The notes below the pieces were generated by a model. That model did not search any database. It was not told where the DNA came from and saw only the letters and a list, made by a program, of their open reading frames with translations. This document shows positions 6,348-11,952 of a stretch of DNA of 11,952 bases, piece after piece (the first letter of the stretch is position 1; each line of letters starts with the position of its first letter). The DNA is taken from the NCBI GenBank assembly GCA_002436205.1, contig DJKT01000035.1, positions 1-11,952 of the forward strand, read 5' to 3'. The position numbers and the translations under genes were made by a program. The DNA is from Candidatus Peribacter sp. UBA6535. Its GTDB lineage: Bacteria > Patescibacteriota > Gracilibacteria > Peribacterales > Peribacteraceae.

Positions 6348-7242
6348 TTTCAGAATTAAGATTCACATCTAGAGCAGCAGAAAGAGGTGCTGGCTTACCA
6401 AGCCTCGTACTTTGTACTCGTTGTAATTCATGGAGTGTCTGCATCAGAATCCGTTGGAGATGAGCCTCATACTTTTGGTATTTCTCTAGGTCTGCTATTG
6501 GCGGAAGCATTTTTGACTGAAAATCTGCTTTCCTAACATCCTCTTCATCTCCTTTGTGGAATTTTGCAAAATCGTTAAACAATTCCATCATTTCTTCCGA
6601 GTATTGCAACGCCCATCCAAGAATCTGTTTTTCTTCCTCAGCATCCATTGGTTTCTCTTCTACATTTTCGAAGGCGTAGTTACATATACTTACGCATTCA
6701 GCTTTCCAAAATCCAGATCTTCCACCTAGTTCCTCATCTAGAGCCCTTGCCATTCCTTTACCGAGAGGCAAACCTGATTCCTTGATGGTTTCGTAAATTG
6801 ATTGCCAGTTCATTGCAAGTTGCTCACATCCGTGACTTGTACGCATCCGACGAAAGAAGCCATGTTCAACATCCTTGCGGGCAGTAGCATTTTCTTCAAT
6901 TTGATCTAAGGAATTTTGCATAAAGTGCGCTTCTACTTGTTTTCTAATGGAGCCCGTTTCTGCTATGTAGAGCCTTTGTATTCGCCAGAATGTTGCAAAT
7001 AAACGATCTACAAGTAGTGTTTCTAGAATTCCAACAGGCTCCATAGATTCAAAGAATGCAATCTGAAGCTCCAAAAATTGTTCATAACTCAAATAGTCTT
7101 TTCCAGTTGAAAAATAGAGCTCCTTACTCAGAATTCCATGTTTCAGTGCGTTCATCTTTGAGACCTCCTTCCCTTCTGTAGATTTCACACCGCCTTTCTT
7201 GGCATTCTTCTTATTGGCCTGAGTTTGCTTCTTGGAAGTCAT
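6331..7242 (-). CDS. 303-aa 'NALKHG' family protein, function unknown
   Basis: The N-terminus is very basic (KKQTQANKKNAKKGGVKSTEG) and leads into NALKHGILSKE (31-41). A stretch follows that resembles EPVGILETLLVDRLFATFWRIQRL (68-91), and near the end YEAHLQRILMQTLHELQRVQSTRLG (258-282). I recall the same order of motifs (NAxKHGLxS, then a Trp-Arg helix, then a YE--L-R-L---L--LQ helix) in many unnamed proteins of Patescibacteria, Planctomycetes and phage-like regions. The family has no firm function to my knowledge. A terminase-small-subunit-like or other DNA-binding role is possible from the basic N-terminus and helical make-up, but is not shown. The ATG lies 2 nt after the TGA of the ATPase gene, so the two are almost certainly translationally coupled. 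Confidence 0.75.
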   Translation of the reverse strand: MTSKKQTQANKKNAKKGGVKSTEGKEVSKMNALKHGILSKELYFSTGKDYLSYEQFLELQIAFFESMEPVGILETLLVDRLFATFWRIQRLYIAETGSIRKQVEAHFMQNSLDQIEENATARKDVEHGFFRRMRTSHGCEQLAMNWQSIYETIKESGLPLGKGMARALDEELGGRSGFWKAECVSICNYAFENVEEKPMDAEEEKQILGWALQYSEEMMELFNDFAKFHKGDEEDVRKADFQSKMLPPIADLEKYQKYEAHLQRILMQTLHELQRVQSTRLGKPAPLSAALDVNLNSENGFVS

Positions 7243-7244
7243 AA

Positions 7245-8882
7245 TCAGAAAGGAAGAGAAGGGTCATAATTAACATCGCCACTATCGCCACTACTGGAAA
7301 CAACACTAGCAGCAGCCAAATTCTTCAATGGCGGTGTTTGTGGCGGTTCAGATTGCGGTTCGATTACACCGCCGATACTTGTTTGGCTGTCCTTTTGCTC
7401 ATCAGACGGTGTGGCGGTTATGGCGGTTTCTTGTGGCTCTTTTTGAATAAGGATCATTCGCTTACCATTAGTCGTCTTCTCACATCTGATCATGATGCCC
7501 ATTTCTGCAAGGTTTGTTTTAACTTCATTGATGCGTCGGGACAGCGCATTGGCTGCCTTTGGCCATGTTTTCTGACGCATATCAATCTTCTCCACGTTGG
7601 CCATCGCTTCAAGATCTCCAAGTAGCTCCGAAGGTGTGCCCTCCCATTCGTCTCGATTCTCCATCCAAGCTGTCAGAGCAATAGCTACAGGATTCTCATG
7701 GACGGCTTCTTCGTTCTGTTCACCAATGTTTGCATAGTACGAATCGAGAAATTCTTCCTGATTGTGTCCTAGAGCATTGGAGACAGCACATCCCCAATAC
7801 GTGAAATCTGCCATACGAGGAACCGTCGGTAGATTAACCCCTTTACGAAGCGTTATAGCCTTCGAGAGAGCATCAAAGATGCCTCCGAGGATCTGTGGTC
7901 TCTTCTCCTCAAAATAGCTCCAGAGAGCCTTCTCACCTTTACGATTCTCACGTGAGATGCGTTCCAACTTAAAGAGAATACTTCTATCGAGGAGATCTGG
8001 TTTCTGTGCTGCTAAATTGATACCGTTAAGTCCTATACACCTACGAAAAGCATAGATGACATCGTCATCATCGGAGTAAAGCTCACGCTTCGAGAAACCC
8101 TCACCCGTTACGGCACGACAAAGTGCATCAGAGATCCACGCTGGTATTCCTGTAACGTTATCGAAGAAGGCAAACCAATGATGTGAGAGTTGCTGCACGA
8201 TGTCATTGACGTTTCTGGGCAACGAAAGAACTTCAACAGCAGAAGGGTCTATCAAACGTCTTAGAACACGAGCGAGTGTCGTCTTGGATGCCCCTTGTGG
8301 GCCATAGAGGACAGGAATGGGGTGTGGAATGTCAGGGAGAAAACAAGTGATGAGGTACACAAGCAACAACAGCTTCTGTTCCTCTTTTGCAAGGTTCAGA
8401 AACTCATTCAGTGCTTCTATGTCACCTGATGTGTCTGGTACGACTTGGGCAGATTGATGAGCGTAGCGTCGGAATAGGATGGGAGGATCGGTAACGATCT
8501 CCCACCCGCCCTCCGTGATGCGTACCACTTCCCAGTTCCTATTACTGAGGTCATACCATAGTGCTCCTTCGTACCAGCAGACACGATTTTCAAGGGTAAT
8601 CTGCTCACCCTTAAAACATGCACGGCTTTCGATGATAGTAAGAGCTGAAGTGAGCGCATTGGAATGCGGAGCCTTTTGCTCGGATTCCCATAAAAGAGAA
8701 CACAGCCAACGCCTGAACTGCTTACTGCGTACTCTCCAGATCTCCCAGTGGTCGTCTACAAGGATATGAGCATGTGGCTCATTGAATTGATCACGGAACA
8801 GTACAGCCCTTTCTGCCGTAACGAGCTCTATGAGCTTGTCCGCTTGGGATCGTCGCCGTTCTGCTAGAGGTTCTTCAGGCAT
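7245..8882 (-). CDS. replication helicase/primase-type AAA+ ATPase
   Basis: The 545-residue protein has an N-terminal alpha/beta region (about 1-145), then an ATPase core: Walker A GPQGASKT (194-201), a Walker B-like strand WFAFFDN (236-242, Asp241 followed by Asn not Glu), GLNGIN (284-289) as sensor 1, and PDLLDR (295-300) with an Arg-finger-like Arg300. A C-terminal winged-helix-like part (about 411-475, WEGTPSELLGDL and WPKAANALSRRINEV) resembles that behind phage and plasmid D5/P4-type helicases. The tail (480-545) is disordered and Pro/Ser-rich. The likely role is initiating or driving replication of the element. No complete primase domain is evident. A TTG-initiated frame extends to 8945, but the ATG at 8882 is preferred; it overlaps the 52-aa gene by 19 nt. 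The ATPase call is strong; SF3 versus another AAA+ branch is not settled. Confidence 0.85.
   Translation of the reverse strand: MPEEPLAERRRSQADKLIELVTAERAVLFRDQFNEPHAHILVDDHWEIWRVRSKQFRRWLCSLLWESEQKAPHSNALTSALTIIESRACFKGEQITLENRVCWYEGALWYDLSNRNWEVVRITEGGWEIVTDPPILFRRYAHQSAQVVPDTSGDIEALNEFLNLAKEEQKLLLLVYLITCFLPDIPHPIPVLYGPQGASKTTLARVLRRLIDPSAVEVLSLPRNVNDIVQQLSHHWFAFFDNVTGIPAWISDALCRAVTGEGFSKRELYSDDDDVIYAFRRCIGLNGINLAAQKPDLLDRSILFKLERISRENRKGEKALWSYFEEKRPQILGGIFDALSKAITLRKGVNLPTVPRMADFTYWGCAVSNALGHNQEEFLDSYYANIGEQNEEAVHENPVAIALTAWMENRDEWEGTPSELLGDLEAMANVEKIDMRQKTWPKAANALSRRINEVKTNLAEMGIMIRCEKTTNGKRMILIQKEPQETAITATPSDEQKDSQTSIGGVIEPQSEPPQTPPLKNLAAASVVSSSGDSGDVNYDPSLPF
7329..7427. repeat. four TGGCGGT copies in the disordered tail of the ATPase gene
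   Basis: TGGCGGT occurs at 7329-7335, 7341-7347, 7412-7418 and 7421-7427, with a TTGCGGTT variant at 7354-7361. On the coding strand it is ACCGCCA, read in more than one frame, so protein repetition does not explain it. It may be low-complexity drift or DNA sites for a replication protein. Confidence 0.4.
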
Positions 8883-9022
8883 CGTTGTAATTCGGAAGGA
8901 GACAAGGACTTGTAACGTCGAAAGCGTGGTGCGGTGTATCCACAATATGCATCTGTCCAGCTGAGGCTTTTGTCGATAACAAGAATTTCGAATTTGTCGT
9001 CATTCGGGTTATAATCAGTCAT
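8864..9022 (-). CDS. 52-aa acidic/aromatic small protein, unknown
   Basis: MTDYNPNDDKFEILVIDKSL begins at the ATG at 9022 and the frame ends with TAG at 8864, overlapping the ATPase start by 19 nt. The N-terminal half looks like two beta strands (FEILVID), followed by TAPRFRRYKSLSPSELQRCLKNL with a helix. The frame is open upstream to a TTG at 9190, but that part is Ser-rich, low-complexity and overlaps the DUF5659 gene, so the shorter form is preferred. It is not recognised. Its overlap with the ATPase suggests translational coupling and perhaps an accessory role in replication. Confidence 0.5.
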   Translation of the reverse strand: MTDYNPNDDKFEILVIDKSLSWTDAYCGYTAPRFRRYKSLSPSELQRCLKNL

Positions 9023-9125
9023 AATTTGAGGGGGAAATGAGTAAACTTGGGTTGATAGCTCGGTTGGCTTGTTTTCCCTGTTTAGGGAGGACGAGGATCC
9101 AAAGGAATTGAAATACCGAAAAGAA

Positions 9126-9371
9126 TCATCTCTCTGAGTGGATGACAGATTTAAGAAACTTGAGGGAGGCATAGAGTTGCGCTGGTACAACAGGCGTTGG
9201 CTTGTTCGACCAATAGACCTGCATCAGTTCGTCCATTCCTTCAATACGTCGCAGATGGAAATGGACTCTGCCATCTGGTGTGCGCTCAGTGCCATCCAGT
9301 TCTACGCCTTGTGATAATAGGTAGGCGGACGCGTAGATGTCGGTAATGTCGAGGTGGGTTTCGTGGTTCAT
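9126..9371 (-). CDS. small DUF5659-like protein
   Basis: The 81-residue protein has DITDIYASAYLLSQGVEL (8-25), a strand pair TPDGRVHFHLRRI (31-43) and then MDELMQVYWSNKPTPVVPAQLYASLKFLKSVI (46-77). The order D---A-YLL--G--L, then GRV-F-F, then L---YW---P-VPA--L---L--LK is that of DUF5659, a short family I know from Patescibacteria and other mobile regions, with no assigned function. The ATG at 9371 gives the full domain. It is encoded between the winged-helix gene and the replication genes and is probably part of the element core. Confidence 0.7.
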   Translation of the reverse strand: MNHETHLDITDIYASAYLLSQGVELDGTERTPDGRVHFHLRRIEGMDELMQVYWSNKPTPVVPAQLYASLKFLKSVIHSER

Positions 9372-9444
9372 GTGAATGAATGAGAATCGGAATAGGCAAA
9401 AGCGCCGAGCGTAGAATCGCAGCTCTTAGCGGAGAAAGCCCTCT

Positions 9445-9478
9445 GAAATTATTGCTCAGTTATCGGAAATTATTACTC
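9445..9478. repeat. imperfect direct repeat across a gene end
   Basis: GAAATTATTGCTC (9445-9457) and GAAATTATTACTC (9466-9478) match at 12 of 13 bases with a 21-bp offset. They flank the TGA (9456-9458) of the 625-aa gene. The spacing is two helical turns, which would suit a tandem protein site, but a local duplication is equally likely. Confidence 0.4.
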
Positions 9479-11333
9479 TAGATCGGAGACAGTATCCATT
9501 TTCGCCCTGCCTATTCTTTGCCGACTTGATGAGCTTGCTGATATCTATTTTCTTTTTTAGCTCTCCTTTGATCTTCGATGTGAATACATTTGGCGAGTAA
9601 GAGACTTTAATTCCCATCTGCTCTCTTATGTAGTCGTAAAGCTCAATATGAGAAGCTGGTTTACCAATATTTTGATACAGACGCTGAAAGAAGAAGTATT
9701 CCCTGGTTGCCAATTCTATTTCGCCAATAACCTTTTCACCAACAATTACATTCCCGTTATCTTCGTCAAAAGTAACAACAGTATCATCAGGTTTTCCAAG
9801 TTTTTGTTTCAACTGATCAACTTCATTTCGAAGCATTTCCAGTTCCTCCTGATCGTCACTATATTCACTTGTTGATACTACCATGTCGCTAGATCTCAAA
9901 GGTGAAGGTAATGCAATGAAAGACTCTCGTTCTGGGTATGCAATTTCAGTCTTTGCAATTTGCTCTGCCATAAGAGAGCCCAGTTTGTTCGCTTCGGCAG
10001 CTGCTTTTGCAAAATCAGGAATATGGAGTGCAAGCGTGTTCTGCATCTTCTGAACTGCCTGAGCGACTTGATTCATTTCATTTTTTCGTAAAGCGACCGC
10101 TGCACTAAAAGCGCTTTGAATGTTTGGACTGGCAATTCTAGTAAACGCATTTACAGCTTCAATATTATCCTTCATAGCTTTTCCCATTGCTGTAAGATCT
10201 ATCGACTGTGATAGTTTTGCGAAATTCTCCTGCATTTGTTGAAATGATCTTTTTTGAGCTTCTGTCAGAGCAAAATCATGTTTCGAATCTCCAGCAGGCG
10301 TAATTGTTACCAGTGTCTTTTGCAGTTCAACTTCAATTTCAATCAATCCGGTCTCCTTTTCCCATTTATTCATTGCACTCACTTCTTGCAGCCTGAAAGA
10401 CTTGATGTTCAATACTCCTTCATAATCCAACGCTAACAAGGTTTCAACTGGCTTGTAGTCGCCATGTTCAATTTTTAGTTCCCCGAACGTATCACGACTA
10501 ATGAAGAACTCTGGTCCGTATTTTTGCGACATCTCATCGAGTTGCTCCATGAGCCTTTTCTTTTGAAAATTCCATTTAAGTACATTGCTGTTAAATAGCG
10601 ACCCCTCTCTGAAGTCTTTCAGATATTCTTCCAAAAAATTGTTTAATATCGGTCTCAAGATTTCTCGATTCTTTACCAGTCGAAGATCTACAGGCTGTCT
10701 TACTGTGAGCAATTCAAGTACATCGAAACTAGGAGGGGTGCCGTTATTCTCCTCTTCGAGCTTCTTTATCTCGAATCGCAAGCAGCGAAAAATATCGTGG
10801 GAAATCCAGTATGCTAGTTTGAATGGGAAAGATATTGCAATTGTTTTTCTCGGATATACACCTGGCTCTTTCTCGGCTTTCTTTTGTGCCTTTGCAAACC
10901 TTTCTCTAAGCATCTTTAACGCCTCACCTTCTGCTTTGTCTATAATGACACGAAGATCTGGAATCTTATGAAGTTTTTCTTGGTCATGTTGAATCTTATG
11001 CTCCCATTCTTCTGTGAGATTAAATGTACAATCAAAATCTGAGGACTTCGAGCTGTGAATAATTTCCTGTAATTCGCCCACCGCAAAAGGTAAATTGCGA
11101 ATGCGCTCTATGCACTGATCGGCTTCAAAAAAGAATGAAGCGCAGTCCCACAAAATTGGCGACGTGAGATAGTATTCGATATCATCGCACTTATTTTCAG
11201 CAATCGTTTTCTTCTTACCTGACTCTTTATCAGTGAGCCAATTTGAATTTTCATCCAACTCTTTGTAGAACTTATGAATCGCGTAGATCGCAATTAACAA
11301 GTCAGGCGACAAAGGCTCAATTTTCATGTTCAT
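9456..11333 (-). CDS. 625-aa protein with C-terminal OmpR/PhoB-like winged helix, otherwise unknown
   Basis: Residues 1-345 form a mostly helical region that I do not recognise, with WDCASFFFEADQCIERIRNLP (62-82), a basic stretch about 140-165 and an alpha/beta segment around 284-345 (GELKIEHGDYKPVETLLALDYEGVLNI). Residues 355-465 are a long Ala/Gln-rich helix, probably coiled coil, and 495-512 is a second short coiled coil. Residues 519-617 resemble an OmpR/PhoB effector domain: a beta-rich lead (VTFDEDNGNVIVGEKVIGEIE), ATREYFFFQRLYQNIGKPASHIELYDYI, VFTSKIKGELKKK as recognition region and ENGYCLR as the wing ending. No receiver domain is present, so this is not a response regulator. It may be a DNA-binding regulator or sensor of the element. 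ATG 11333 follows GAGGG by 4 nt, one of the few ribosome-site-like sequences here. Upstream are nested inverted repeats. Confidence 0.7.
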   Translation of the reverse strand: MNMKIEPLSPDLLIAIYAIHKFYKELDENSNWLTDKESGKKKTIAENKCDDIEYYLTSPILWDCASFFFEADQCIERIRNLPFAVGELQEIIHSSKSSDFDCTFNLTEEWEHKIQHDQEKLHKIPDLRVIIDKAEGEALKMLRERFAKAQKKAEKEPGVYPRKTIAISFPFKLAYWISHDIFRCLRFEIKKLEEENNGTPPSFDVLELLTVRQPVDLRLVKNREILRPILNNFLEEYLKDFREGSLFNSNVLKWNFQKKRLMEQLDEMSQKYGPEFFISRDTFGELKIEHGDYKPVETLLALDYEGVLNIKSFRLQEVSAMNKWEKETGLIEIEVELQKTLVTITPAGDSKHDFALTEAQKRSFQQMQENFAKLSQSIDLTAMGKAMKDNIEAVNAFTRIASPNIQSAFSAAVALRKNEMNQVAQAVQKMQNTLALHIPDFAKAAAEANKLGSLMAEQIAKTEIAYPERESFIALPSPLRSSDMVVSTSEYSDDQEELEMLRNEVDQLKQKLGKPDDTVVTFDEDNGNVIVGEKVIGEIELATREYFFFQRLYQNIGKPASHIELYDYIREQMGIKVSYSPNVFTSKIKGELKKKIDISKLIKSAKNRQGENGYCLRSRVIISDN

Positions 11334-11361
11334 AATGCCCTCATACTACGAATAGAAGCTT

Positions 11362-11425
11362 CAACTGGAAAGCAGATTGGGCACCAATCTTCAGATTGTT
11401 CTTACCAGTTGGTACCTCTAGTACC
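11362..11425. promoter_or_regulatory. nested inverted repeats between divergent genes, operator candidate
   Basis: CAACTGG (11362-11368) and CCAGTTG (11405-11411) enclose a second perfect repeat, GATTGG-GCA-CCAATC (11375-11389). A third, GGTAC-CTCTA-GTACC (11411-11425), abuts the outer arm. All lie between the start of the winged-helix gene (11333) and the plus-strand gene (11462), where a repressor controlling both directions would bind. TAGTAT on the minus strand (11348-11343) may be the -10 for the leftward operon. Confidence 0.5.
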
Positions 11426-11455
11426 TTTACAAACATATTGATATTGAGCTATATC
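11426..11455 (+). promoter_or_regulatory. promoter of the rightward gene, likely leaderless
   Basis: TTTACA (11426-11431), an 18-bp spacer and TATATC (11450-11455) end 6 nt before the ATG at 11462. Transcription would therefore begin at or beside the start codon. The -35 directly abuts the GGTAC/GTACC repeat, so a protein bound there would block it. Confidence 0.45.
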
Positions 11456-11461
11456 TTCTCC

Positions 11462-11952
11462 ATGACTCCTCTACCTTTTGGAGATTTGCTCGAACGGCTC
11501 GACAAGATAGCCCCCGTTCTCCTGAAAAAGAACCATATTGATGGTGCTGGCTTCAAACTCTGTCTCAAGATGCGTGTGGTTGACATGGCATATGATCTGC
11601 TCATGCAGGAATTAGGCAAAGAAGAACGGCTCTTCTTAGCAAAGGAAACTACTGATATACCGGAAACTACTGTTGTGAAATTGGTATATCTATACGAATC
11701 CCTGCTGCTACAAATGCGAATGGAAATGGACTTATGGGCAAAGTTTGTCCACAGAGTAAAAGGGCTAACAAATCTTGGACACTCGTTCAACGCACACAAG
11801 AAAAATATCAGTCGAGCTGCTGACACGATCTATGCAGATTTCGTACGCGATATGGAATGGTTCAATAAGATGAAAGATGCCCGTGATACGCTAAAAACAG
11901 GGGATATCACAAGGGTTTTCAACTTCGATAAGGGGCAAAAAGGCTTTGTGAT
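11462..11952 (+). CDS. unknown helical protein, truncated by the window end
   Basis: An ATG at 11462 opens a frame with no stop to the last base: 163 codons and counting. It begins MTPLPFGDLLERLDKIAPVL and continues as amphipathic helices (about 35-60, 68-100, 112-145). Features are HSFNAHKKNISRAADTIY (107-124) and MEWFNKMKDARDTLKTGD (131-148). There is no signal peptide or membrane segment. I do not recognise the family. An all-alpha HEPN-type fold is conceivable, but the required R-x4-6-H spacing is not clearly met. It is divergent from the 625-aa gene across the inverted repeats, so the two may be co-regulated cargo. Coding is supported by the long open frame, balanced composition and a promoter-like sequence in front. 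Confidence 0.7.
   Translation, partial: MTPLPFGDLLERLDKIAPVLLKKNHIDGAGFKLCLKMRVVDMAYDLLMQELGKEERLFLAKETTDIPETTVVKLVYLYESLLLQMRMEMDLWAKFVHRVKGLTNLGHSFNAHKKNISRAADTIYADFVRDMEWFNKMKDARDTLKTGDITRVFNFDKGQKGFV

Larger units (their letters stand above)
4482..11952. mobile_element. tRNA-Ala-integrated element with serine integrase and replication ATPase (partial)
   Basis: The left edge is placed at the 3' end of tRNA-Ala because the recombinase frame crosses it; the true crossover could be a few tens of bases to either side. Seven minus-strand genes are packed with gaps or overlaps of only a few bases in places: unknown winged-helix protein, DUF5659-like protein, 52-aa protein, helicase-type ATPase, NALKHG protein, 70-aa protein, recombinase. 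A divergent plus-strand gene runs off the end. No capsid, terminase large subunit, portal, relaxase or type IV secretion gene is seen. The right junction and a duplicated tRNA end are not in the window, so the full size is unknown. Confidence 0.75.

Noticed and set aside
6331..7242. Calling the NALKHG protein a terminase small subunit
   Set aside because: No terminase large subunit or packaging gene is present, and no family motif supports it.
8883..8945. Longer ATPase start at a TTG (8945)
   Set aside because: The extra 21 residues are unsupported and would increase overlap with the 52-aa gene; the ATG at 8882 is simpler.
9023..9190. N-terminal extension of the 52-aa protein to a TTG or to an ATG at 9172
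   Set aside because: It is Ser/Asn-rich low-complexity sequence overlapping the DUF5659 gene; kept as a remote possibility only.
304..11333. UGA-as-glycine code (Gracilibacteria-type)
   Set aside because: Several intact genes end cleanly at TGA with the next gene starting immediately, and no gene needs TGA as sense.
4482..11952. A second copy of the tRNA-Ala 3' end (attR) within the window
   Set aside because: By reading I found no repeat of the T-arm or acceptor sequence after 4481, so the right end must lie outside or be too short to see.

Overview
The window looks like a piece of a Patescibacteria (CPR) genome, perhaps near the Peregrinibacteria/Peribacteria. This is inferred from an archaeal-type PurP purine enzyme beside bacterial -10 elements (TATAAT, TACAAT, TATACT), a thioredoxin-CcdA fusion, almost no Shine-Dalgarno sequences, and two short repeat types (a GCCTGCC/GGCAGGC palindrome and a GGGAACTT minisatellite) that I recall as common in such genomes. 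TGA, TAA and TAG all act as stops, so the UGA-recoded groups are unlikely.

Region 1 (1-4404) is chromosomal. After a hairpin-rich gene-poor stretch comes a minus-strand membrane thiol-disulfide protein (thioredoxin domain fused to CcdA/DsbD-like helices). It diverges from a plus-strand run of three genes: purP (FAICAR synthetase), a small basic-tailed protein of unknown function, and a diverged PurP paralog. PurP makes FAICAR from AICAR, formate and ATP, the penultimate step to IMP, normally done in bacteria by PurH. The paralog carries two in-frame, G-rich tandem-repeat insertions, one of which is a textbook G-quadruplex motif.

Region 2 (4405-4481) is tRNA-Ala(UGC) with an encoded CCA. A large serine recombinase gene on the opposite strand runs into it and uses a stop codon inside the tRNA D-arm. 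This is the expected scar of an element integrated at a tRNA 3' end.

Region 3 (about 4482 to the window end) is that integrated element. Its minus-strand genes are tightly packed, in transcription order: a 625-aa protein with a C-terminal OmpR-like winged helix, a DUF5659-like protein, a 52-aa protein, a replication helicase-type ATPase, a 303-aa 'NALKHG' protein, a 70-aa protein and the recombinase. A divergent plus-strand gene of unknown function starts at 11462 and leaves the window. The intergenic region at 11334-11461 contains nested inverted repeats that could be the control site. No virion or conjugation genes are seen, so within the window it resembles an integrative replicon or satellite. 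The far end, and hence attR, lies outside the window.
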